A DNA stretch of 64,000 nt from Flaccisagitta enflata. Lineage: Eukaryota > Chaetognatha > Sagittoidea > Aphragmophora. A program made the translations under genes and the position numbers. The stretch lies in assembly GCA_965153355.1 (NCBI GenBank), contig OZ231126.1, positions 34,534,001-34,598,000 of the forward strand, read 5' to 3'. Under the pieces are notes generated by a model that ran no database searches, was not told the origin of the DNA, and saw only the letters and a list, made by a program, of their open reading frames with translations. Position 1 is the first letter of the stretch; each line of letters opens with the position of its first letter. Of this stretch, positions 10,802 to 21,500 are shown piece after piece.

Positions 10802-12444
10802 TGGGGCCGACAGTTTTTGCATCAAATCAATTGAACACCCCAGCCTGCAGCTTTTTTAAACAGACTGTCTATACTGTTGAAGACTACTCGCTATATGACT
10901 TTTCTCCGTGATTTAGAGGTGCCAGATTTGATATTTTGATCAGAACTTGATGGTGGTTATGGTAAAAATGTCAAATTTAGGTCATTTTGGCCGCCAAATT
11001 GGGCCACTTAACCTTAGAAATCAAACCTAAAATCCATGAAATTTTAAAACTAGAGCTCAAGATCTCACTAGTGGTGCAATCCACATGTTTCCATCCTTTT
11101 TTGTTTAGCTTTGAGAGCATTTTAAAGATCAAAGGGTTTGAAAGGAAAATGGCAGCTTCAATCTCAGTGGCAATTTTGACATTTTTCACAAATTTCAATA
11201 TTGTGGCTTAGGATGAACCAATCTGCATAAAATTGGTGATCAAATTGAAGAGTTTTTCTTGTTCAAGCTGATTGTAAAAAAATCTTTGATCCTTATTCCC
11301 CCCAAAAAAATTTAGAGACTGTAGAAGCAGGTGGTCAATTTTCGATGAAAAATTAGGCCACTTCCAATTCATAAAAGGACTTAAAATCCAAAATCAAAAT
11401 AAAGTACTGCTCAGGAGCTAACCAGTGGTGCAATCAGCGTGTCAATATGTTTTTGCACTTAGATTTTATAGAGCTTCAAAGATTAAAATACCAAAAAATT
11501 GTTATTTTGACATACCCTTAGATCTTTGAAGTTCTATAAAATTTAAATGCAAAATCATATGGACATGCCAATTGCACCACTGGTTAGCTCCTGAGCAGTA
11601 CTTTATTTTGCTCATGGATTTTAAGTTTTTTTTATAAATTGGAAGTGGACTAATTTTTCATCCAAAATTGTTCAATTTGCAAAAAAATCAACTTTTTTGC
11701 CCCCGTTTCCACAGTCTTTAAAAATTTTTTGAGGGAATATTGATCAAAAATTTTTTTACCATCTGCTAGAACACAAACAAGGCCATCGCATTACAAGTCG
11801 CGAGCGGTCTTGAAGACAAAGACTAAAAGACCTAAAGACCAAAAGATAAAACAACTAAAAGCAGGAGCAGTAAAGCAAAAAACGCCCAAAAATGCCTATA
11901 AAAGCTAACTGCGATCAACTGACTAACAGACAGACCGACCAACCAACCAACTGACATAGCGGTTCATAGTCGCGTAGCACGCGACTAAAAACTTTAATTT
12001 GATCACCAATTTTATGCAGATTAGTCCATCCAAAGCCGCGAAATATTGAAATTTGTGGAAAAAGTCAAAATTGCCACTGAAATTGAAGCCGCAATTTTCC
12101 TTTCAAACCCTTTCATCTTTGAAATGCTCTGAAATCTAAACAAAAAATGATAGAAGCATGCGGATTGCACCACTATTGAAATCTTGAGCTCTTGTTTTAT
12201 AATCTCATGGATTTTAGGTTTTATTTCTAAGGCTAAGTGGCCCATTTTGGAGGCCAAAATGACCTAAATTTGACATTTTTACCACAACCACCATCTAGTT
12301 ATGATCAAAATATCAAATCTGGCACCTCTAAATCACAAAGAAAAGTCATACAGCGAGTAGTTTTCAACAGTATAGACCTAGTCTGTTTAAAAAAGCTGCA
12401 GGCTGGGGTGTTCAATTGATTTGATGCAAAAACCATTGGCCCTA
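10802..12444. mobile_element. hAT-like foldback element, 8-bp duplication
   Basis: Arms of about 690 bp are inverted around 11495. Ends TGGGGCCGACAGTTTTTGCATC-like and its near complement. GTGTAGAG is duplicated at 10794-10801 and 12445-12452. The right arm is broken by a hairpin-family copy at 11778-11989. No transposase. Confidence 0.8.
11778..11989 (+). mobile_element. Hairpin-ended element nested in the hAT-like foldback
   Basis: CAAGGCCATCGCATTACAAG head, an AAGACTAAAAGACC interior, (GACC) run, and GTCGCGTAGCACGCGACTAA. The opposite foldback arm gives the empty site, again an A-run. Confidence 0.8.
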
Positions 12445-12756
12445 GTGTAGAGTTGCGTGTCCACAACTAAAAATCTTCAGTCTCAATGGGACCGATGAGG
12501 CGGGGTCCTACTGTAATAGGATATTATCAATAATTTTGTGCAGTTGCTTGCCCAAATTTCACGCGACTAAGAATAGTCGGGCTTTATCTAAGTAGATTTA
12601 GCCAATGTTTTCGAGGTATGTAATCAGGGTTGATGAGATGTTAGAAATTACACTACTAAAAATTCAGGACCACAATATGAGGACAAGGCCCGAGTGCATC
12701 TTCTACCGAGCCACCTCTCCACGCTGTGGTTAATCCTAAGGAGATTAAGCATGGTT

Positions 12757-12950
12757 TTTTTTAGTCGCGTGCACGCGACTATGTGACCCGCTCTGTCCGT
12801 CTGTCTGTCTGTTGGTCGGTCTGTCACACTTTGCTTTTTTTAGCCATTTAACATCATTACTGCTCCTGCTTTTAGTTGTTTTGTTTTTTGGTCTTTAGGT
12901 CTTTTAGTCTTTTAGTCTTCAAGACCGCACGCGTTGGCCTTGTTTTAAAT
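12757..12950 (-). mobile_element. Hairpin-ended element, TCGCG subfamily
   Basis: TTTAGTCGCGTGCACGCGAC at the left, (GTCT) run, GGTCTTTAGGTCTTTTAGTC interior, CGCACGCGTTGGCCTTGTTT at the right. Confidence 0.75.
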
Positions 12951-13064
12951 GGCTTAGCATTAGTTATAAAGACCCAAGCACAACCGTCGAAGAACTCAAT
13001 GAGGAAGCAGTTGAATTCGATCCTCTCTTCAGCAAGATACGATAAAAATTAAGAGATAAGAGCA

Positions 13065-13184
13065 CTAGGCAGAGAAGTTCCGCGTGACTTTGCGATTGAG
13101 CACTGGACAGATAGGCCGATAGTTGTTCACCATTTTTGGTCCATTAGAATCTTCAGTAATGCATAAATTGCGCAACGTATTCAA
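13065..13184 (-). CDS. Carbonic anhydrase exon 7 with stop codon
   Basis: Only a 90-base intron separates this from exon 6. The acceptor is CACCATCAG|TTG. Thirty-nine codons then TAG at 13067-13065. [16 protein letters not shown] matches the conserved C-terminal NNyRP.qpl.nR block. There is no C-terminal membrane segment or GPI signal. I see no canonical AATAAA in the next 500 bases of the - strand, where an element of the hairpin family begins at 12950. Confidence 0.92.
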   Translation of the reverse strand: MNTLRNLCITEDSNGPKMVNNYRPICPVLNRKVTRNFSA

Positions 13185-16100
13185 CTGATGGTGAATAATA
13201 AAAATTAAAAAATCGTCAAGGTTTGCTTACTTCTGAAATTACCTTAGGCTGACTCATCACTTAAGGCACCATACCTGTCCTTCAGAGAATTCTACGGGTT
13301 TGAGAAAATTAACCCATTGCACCGATTCAAAAAGCGGAGGAGTAGTTAATGAGCCACGATACGTGAAGAACTCTGACGAATCTGGACAATGAAAATAAGT
13401 CACTTGAGGTCACAATATCGTTGCAGACGGGTGGGCAGGGAGATCTAACCAGCGATGTATGGCAGCTTGGAGCCTAGGGACTTCAAAGCAAATTCCAAGC
13501 ACGTCAGCATATCTGAGCACAACAGCTTTTTTACTAATTTGCTATGATTTCTACGCTTTCTAAGCCAATACTAGACAAAATGTAACAAATAAACGAGTGA
13601 TTTTCATCTAGATAAATATTTCTTTATCAAATAGATCTATTTTCAACTGATTCAAAAAAGTATCAAGAAGAACTGTATAGAGTAGGTGGGGGCAAAGCAT
13701 ACTAATCATCAATCAAGCCCTTGTCTCATTTCATTTTGCAAACTTGTTTATTATTTCCCCCAAAGGATTTGATTTAACAAAGCTTTCTGTTGATAGTCTG
13801 TCAATCTGTCGATCTGTCGATCTGTCGGTCTGTCAATCTGTCAGTCTGTCGATCTGTCGGTCTGTCGGTCTCTGTCTCTCTCTCTGTCTGTCTCTCTCTC
13901 TCTCTCTTTCTTCTTTTTTCCCCTTCTTTCAAAATTTGTTCACAACACATTTTCAAGCCCGACAAACTTTCAAGCCCAACAACAGGGACGTCACGTGATG
14001 TCCCTGAAGTCCCTTGCCATACGTCGCTGGATCCAACCCCCAGCCTCCCTCCAACCACTGCACCGTATGTATATTTTACATCATGAATACGCGTTTTTCA
14101 CTTTTTCAACTCGCGCGTGACGGACCAGCGGATGGACGGACGGACAACGCAGCGACGCAGGGTCACAATATCGCACGCACACACACACACGCACATATAC
14201 ATTCACAACTGCATCAATGCGCGTCTTCGAACTTTTCAACTCTTACGCGGACAAAACCTCTGTATAGAGTTGCGTGTCCGCGGCTAAAAACCTTATGAAC
14301 CATGGGTCCATGCCATGGTCGGGTGTGTCAATATGCAAAAGGTTTTTTGATAAGACCATCAACATCAAACAGCATAAGATATTAAATTTTAAAACCTTTA
14401 GCGTTTTTATTTCATCAAATTTTATTCATCTTTTATTTTTTTCCAAACCCCTTTTTAGACGCTAACTTGTATATTGCTGTGTTGATGATTTTCTATCAGT
14501 ATCATTGTTACTGAACTTAATCAGATTCAACACATGAATTTTTGATGCTAATTCAAGTTGTTTATTTATCACCAAAGTAGTATAAAGAGACAATAACTAA
14601 TCAGATTCAACACATGAATTTTTGATGCTAATTCAAGTTGTTTATTTATCACCAAAGTAGTATAAAGAGACAATAACTAATCTTTTCTGTAGAAGTTATG
14701 AGTCTTATTTTCACCAAAACTCAAATGCTAGAAATATATATATTCAGATGCTGGAAATATATATATTCTTGACAATCTTTTCTTGCGCTAAAAAAACGGA
14801 AGATGATAGAAATTTAAAAAAATAAAAACGCTAAGTTTTAAAATATTTTTAGTCGCGTGCACGCGACTCTACACCCCGCTTTGTCGGTCCGTCCGTCGGT
14901 CCATCCGTCCGTCCGTCCGTCGGTCCGTCCGTCCGTCACACTTTACTTTTTTTATAATAAAGCATCAACTCTTAGGTCATTTTAAGTCTTTTTTAGTCAT
15001 TAATAGTTATTCTAAGTCATTTTGAGTCATTCTAAGTCATTTTAAGTTATTCAAAGTCATTTTAAGTTATTTCAAGTCATTTTTGGTCGTTAGGTTTTTT
15101 AGACATTTTAAGTCCTTTTTGGACATTTTAAGTCATTCTAAGTCGTTCTAAGTCATTCTAAGTCATTTTAAGTCATTCTAAGTCCTTACCCTGTAAATCT
15201 CGCACGCGACTTATAGGTGTTGGCCTTGTTGTTTACACTCCCTGATGTTGATGATCTAATCAAACATACTTTTGCATATTGACACACCCGAATGCCATGG
15301 GTAAATGCGGTCCTCTAGCCTTGCCACAAATCACGCTGTCAGTAGCATGCACACAGCATATTTGCCATCGCACACTATGCCAGGCTCACCTTAGCTATGG
15401 ACTTTTCCTTAGCACTTTTCATATTCCATTTTCGTTAATTTAAGCTCATACTTTGAAAATAAATTTGGACTGGATCAGGAAAAGGTGAGTAAACTGCCAA
15501 TGAAAAGCCAACGAAATGAGGTCACCTGGCAACAAGGTCGAAGGGTCAACAGCTTGAAGATCCACTTCGCAACCCTTGCAAAAACAACTGCGAGGCAAAA
15601 GCTCGAGAAGCTCTTTCATTCCTTGATGCTCATGACCGACCTGAACAAGACAAAAATTGGACGAGGGAAAAATGCAATTTTTTTTTCTGAGAAAGAAATA
15701 ATTCGAAATCGGAGATCCGAGTTTATCACTGCTACACAGCCTTGGAGTTAAGAAAATCCCCAACGAACGGACTAAAAACTGATCCCTCCATACAATAAAG
15801 ACGACTCCCACCAAAGGGAAAAAGTCGTAAAGGTTTGGGTTTATTATTTTTTTTCTTGTATCTTTTTAGTCGCGGACACGCGACTCTACACCTTGCCATG
15901 TTGGTTGGTCGGTCCGTCCGTCCGTCCGTCAGTCACATTTCTGAATTGCGAGCGGTTTTCGCATTACCGCTCCTGCCCAACTGGCTGCGACTGGATTGCC
16001 GTGTATCCGGCCTTGTTTATCTTGGTACCCCTCTTTGTTGGTTTCTCAGTTTGCTTGTAACTGTGTTTATTTCTTTGTGTCTGTCTCTTTCTCATCACCC

Positions 16101-18505
16101 TCATCACTATCATTTTAGGTGCGACAAAAAACCTCTAAAACTGGCTGTGTCCGTCGGTCGGTTGGTTGGTCGGTATGTGGGGTAACGCATTTGTTCGACG
16201 ATCCACACGTCGCACCTTATTGGCCTACTTGTCCTTGTTCTTTTTTACATGATCAAAAAGGCACATTTAATAGAAATTGAATGCAAAAAACAAAAAGTCA
16301 ATATGTAAAATATAGTAATTTCAATTTCAAACAGTTTATTTCCCCAAAAAAGTGACAATGGATACAAAATGTGATTAAGTTAAGAAGGGGAGGACCGTGC
16401 TTAGGCCCCTTACGTCTACTACAATTTGAATTGATCTTAGCGCCATTTGAGAGGACATGGTCAGACTTTCTATACCTGTAGACTTCTTGCATTATCTCAT
16501 TTAACCTAAAAAATATATCAACTATCTCAAACAACTTAATAAAAAAGAAAATGGGATTACTTTGCAGGTCTTAAAAGCCGAAGGATCTTCAATTCTCTAG
16601 ACTTCTTCCCGAATTACAAACACTCCGCAATAGCGGATACGAGTAATAAAAATCCAAAAATTTCTTTGCTCTTATAAATATCTTCATATTTTCAAATTTA
16701 AGTAACTTTTGGCAGTAACAAAAATCCACCTATGTCACAATGCACACGAAGATGAAATTTGGTTTTCACTCCTTTTGAACTATTTCAAACAATTATTTTT
16801 ATTGATATCAAAACTTGTATTTTGTTATATACATTTCCTATTACTATAAATGTTTTCTAAAAAGTTTGAACAACAGAAATTACTGCTTTATTCATTATTT
16901 AACAAGGCCGGATACACGGCCAATACCAGTTGCGAACGGGTGGGCAGGGGCGGTAATGCGCGTTTTCACACTTTCCAACTCGATCACCATGACGGACTGT
17001 CCAACGGACCGACGGACCGACCGACGGACGGACAAAGCCTCTTATAGAGTTGCGTGTCCGCAACTAAAAACAAGTTATGCAATAAAATATGAATACAAAA
17101 AAGAACAAAATTATAAACAACTATGGAGTAAAATTACATCACTCCTCTTTGATGTGAAATTTTGCATTTTCAAAACCATGGCCTGGATCTAAAAAGTGTC
17201 AAAAAAAAGGTTATGTTTTTTAAAATGCAAATTTCTAATTCCTTATGCAAAGATATAATTTAACCCAAGGCAAATCAGATTGCAAAAAAAAAATTTCTTG
17301 AAAAAAACTTTTGTATTTCCAACATCTGTCCTTATATTTCATAAATCATAATTGATAAGAACTATAAAATGAACTTCAATGCAAAACCTTTATAATTATA
17401 AGCTAATGATTTTTTCTAATTGAAGTAAAAATGCATATTAATAAAATCAACAATAATGGGAAAAAAATTCGTTGACTTCATCTTCATCTTTGTATGCACT
17501 GTGAGCTATAACAAATACTTTTTATTTTGTCCCTTAACATTCATTACTGCGAGAATATTTAAAACATTTTTTTTCTTCAAAAAAAGGAAAACTGCATGAA
17601 ACAAATCATAAGTATTAATCTCTACTGCGAGGTTCAACAGCATAAGAATCATCAAACGGAGAAAAGCTAACCAAGCACGGGCAGGAGCAGTGATGTGAAA
17701 AACGCTCGTAAACACCAAAAAATCTAAGCTTTAGATAGTCCGACCAAACAATCGACAGGTTATGGAGTGCACGCCACTATTTATACTCTTAATGGACACT
17801 CTTCTTAACTTAAGGCCTAATTCATTATATTTACTTATTCTATGTCAAAAATCATACCTCAATGAAAGCCCCGAGAACGCAAAGCCCATCAGGCTTGTCA
17901 ACGGCATTACCAATGTTCCCATAGAAGGTGTTATAGTGCACAAGATGGACCTGAAAACAAGAGCCACAGAGTAAGCTTTGTTTGATCGACTGGATGAATG
18001 CAGCGTGTTTAACCTTATCTTATTGTTGGAATTTATACTGACCCACTGTTAGAGTGGTATTCTTATTTTGATAAAGTACGATGAGAACAAAGACGACTTA
18101 CTGGAGGATAGATTTTTTTTTTCATTTGACAATTTGTAGCAAGGGAAAGTGAAACTTTTGATTTGATTCATGAAAAATTTAAGATCTACATTTGTTAAAA
18201 GATGCCTCTCTCAAATTTCAATTTGTGACTGTATTTCATCAGAAAATTTTATATGAATTCAAAAAAAGTTAGTTCAATTGGATCATTTTTCAAAGTTATT
18301 GGAGTTATAAGCTTTGCTCAAATATAAATCAACATTGTCATTTAAAAAAAAAGCTTGAAAATTACAGTCCTGGACTGGGGACTAGTTTTTTGAAGCATTC
18401 TTGTCGCCTAAAACAACTTGAGAAAATACACAATTGTAAAAAATTGAAAAATATTGAAAAAAGTATTTTTTGATATTAGATGTTCACTAAAATGAATGAT
18501 ACCAG

Positions 18506-18590
<85 letters not shown>

Positions 18591-21500
18591 TAATAATATT
18601 AACAAAAAATTTAAAAAATTTAAAAAAATTCGCAAACTTTTACTACCATTTGCCTATGAAAATCGCCTAAATCCTAGTAACATATTACTACATAAATAAA
18701 CTAATATCTAATAAACAATAAACCAGACTTCAGATTTAATTCGAATTTTGCAGGAGTTGTTGAATAAGTACATTTTTCTTGTACCCCAAATTCATACTTT
18801 TACTACCCTCTACCTATATAAGCCACATAAGTCTCAATTAGATATTACTACAAAAATAAAAGGCAAAGGGTAGAAAAGTTCTGAAAATTAGTACACAAGC
18901 GCAAATTGACCCAAAAATTCATAAACTTTTTAAAAAAATATATGAGTGGTACACTAGGGCATCCAACAACCGCTTGGTTTAAACTAGGAGTACTTGAACT
19001 TTTATTGTGGTTTCTGTTGGTCAAGCCCATGTGGGATCCATGGCAATTGATTGCAAAATTTTTCCAGGATGAAATTTTTTTGAATTTCAATTTTTTTGTG
19101 GGTGGGTGGTACAGGCCATTTTCATCCTTTACCATCAGAATAAGGTAACTTCTAAAGCATTTATCTCCTAAACGAATCAACGAATTGACCTCAACTTGGG
19201 CTCATTTTAAAGAGGAGACACAGCTCTTTAAAATGAGCCCAAATTGAGCTTAATTGCTCAATCCGTTTAAGAGCTACTGTCCTTCAAAGTTGATAATATC
19301 TTAAGCCTTTACCATCAGAACAAGGTAACTTCTAAAGCATTTATCTCCTAAACGAATTGACAAATTGACCTCAACTTGGGCTCATTTTAAAGAGGAGACA
19401 CTGTTCTTTAAAATGAGCCCAAATTCAGCTTAATCGCTCAATTTGTTTAGGAGCTACAGTCCTCCAAAGTTGATAGTATTTTAAGCCTTTACCATCAGAA
19501 CAAGGTAACTTCAAAAGCATTTATCTCCTAAATGAATCGACAAATTGACCTCAACTTGGGCTCATTCTAAAGAGGAGACACAGCTCTTTAAAATGAGCCC
19601 AAATTGAGCCTTATTGCTCAATTCGTTCCTCCAAAGTTGATGTTATTTTCAGCCTTTACCATCAGAACAAGGTAACTTCTAATTTAACTCCTAAACAAAT
19701 TGACAAATTTGGGCTCATTTTAAAGAGGAGACACAGCTTTTTAAATGAGCCCAAATTGAGCTTAATTGCTCAATTCGTTTACCTCCTAAACAAATCGACG
19801 ACTTTGGACTCATTTTAAAGAGGAGACACAGCTTTTTAAATGAGCCCAAATTGAGCTTAATTGCTCAATTCGTTTAAGAGCAACAGTTCTCCAAAGTTGA
19901 TGTTATTTTTTTTTACTGGGGTGTGTATAATTGAGCGGCATTAGATTTTATCAATCCCCCCTCCCCCTTTGATTTTCTTCCCCGCGACCAGCAATATGTG
20001 GCAGCTTGAGGCCTTGGGACTTTGCAGCCAATTCCAAGCACAACATCAAATCTAAGAACGACTGCAGAGATGCAAATTCATGGTAGCAAATAGCAATGCT
20101 ACGCGGCAGACAAGGCCCAAATTGCGGCAGATGCGGCAAGAGAGGATAGGGAAGGTAATTAAAGGGGTAAAGAAAATAGTCGCAAAAGCGTTAGATGGTC
20201 AGAGGTACCCATTGCCCCCATGTGAGTGTACGTTGGTTTGAGGTGGTGAGAGGGGCAGCGGCCCCAAAAATGCCAATGACCTATGCTGTTTTTATCACTT
20301 TGAGAGAGCATACATAGAATTTGGGTGTCAAGCCAGGGATTTGAACCCCCAAGATAGAATTCAGGCCGCAAAGCTGGGATTTGTGCCTCAAAGATGGGAT
20401 TAAGGCTTCAGACATTAGTATTTAGGCCTCAGGGCTTGATTTTGGGCCTCTAGGCTAGAATTTGGGCCCCAAGGTTAGAATTTGGATCTCTGGGGTGGAA
20501 TATGGGCCTCACAGCTAGAATTTGGGCCTCAGGACCAGAATTTTGGCATTGAAGCTGGGGGGGGGACCGGGCGGAGGAGGAGAAGAAGAAGGAGAAATTT
20601 CTGCATATGTGAAAGCATAGGTCATCGGCCCCTTCGGGGCCGCTGCCCAAAAGTATGACATGAAGGGAACGATTATCTTGTGGAAACAAGAGAAAGAAAG
20701 AAAGTAAGAGGAACAATGTCAGAAAGACAGACAGACAGACAGAAAGACAGACAGACAGAGAGACAGAAAGAAAGAACATACTAAATTAAGAGACAGAATG
20801 ATAGAATCAATAGTGAGTAAAAACTGCAGCAGCTCTTGAGAGACCAATTCTGCAATGATACAGCTTGCAGAATCTGCATCTCTGAACAACTGCAAATCTA
20901 AGCATGACAGCTTTTTAACTGATTTGCTTTGATTTCTATGCTTTCTTTGCCAATACTAAACAAAAGTGGCAAAAGCGGGTAATCTTAGGGTATTCAATCC
21001 AGTGCACTTGTTTTTTCCCGCAAAGGCAAATATTCAATTCAAGCGCACTCAAGTTAAAACATACAAAACCAAGTCCACACCTTGCCCTAAATCTATCTAT
21101 AACCCAACCCTATCCCTAACCCTAAAACCCACCCCATCCCTAACCCTACCCCTAACCCTAAAACACTACCCGCGTAAAAACACTTTAAAACAAAAGACAC
21201 GGATTGAAATCCCTAACGTGACCCAAAAGCGTGGTAAGTCTTAGGGATTTTGGCCTCAGAGCTAGGATTTGGGCCTCAAAGCTGGTATTTGGGCCTAAAG
21301 GCTTGGGCGCAGATTGAATTTAGCCTCAAGGCTGGAATTTTGGCCTCACGGCTGAATTTATAGCCTCAAGGCTGGGTTTTAGGCTTCAAGGCTGGGATTT
21401 TGGCCTTAAGGCTAGGATTTAGGTCTCAAGGATAGAATTTGGGCCTCAAGGCTGGGATCTGGGCCTCAATGTTTGGATTTGGACCTCAAGGCTGGTATTT

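Larger units (their letters stand above)
10672..12474 (+). mobile_element. Hairpin-ended element hosting the hAT-like foldback
   Basis: Head AAGGCCAAAAACACGGCAGG, GACAGACGGACGGACAG run, interrupted at GTGTAGAG, resuming with GTTGCGTGTCCACAACTAAA. Comparison with the intact MITE at 10008 shows insertion into an A-run. Confidence 0.75.
10535..12513. mobile_element. Tc1-type MITE split by nested insertions
   Basis: The left part (10535-10671) and right part (12473-12513) together match the intact 176-bp copy at 10008. TA flanks both ends. Between them sits a hairpin-family element that itself carries a hAT-like foldback. Confidence 0.8.
14319..15291. mobile_element. Foldback element with 9-bp duplication, copy 2
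   Basis: Same ends as the element at 5432. ATGCCATGG is duplicated at 14310-14318 and 15292-15300. The right arm is interrupted by a hairpin-family element (14849-15231), and the left arm holds an 80-bp tandem duplication. Lies in intron 5 of the carbonic anhydrase gene. Confidence 0.8.

Noticed and set aside
16298-16534. - strand frame with [14 protein letters not shown] as carbonic anhydrase exon 5
   Set aside because: The true exon 5 is at 15640-15526, with VG at the start, correct phase and LLP at the end. This frame starts inside a T-rich tract and would break the splice phases.
18496-18699. Poly-Asn frame
   Set aside because: (AAT)n microsatellite inside an intron.
21094-21172. Chromosome end
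   Set aside because: Irregular CCCTAA units in the interior, with flanks shared at two other internal loci.
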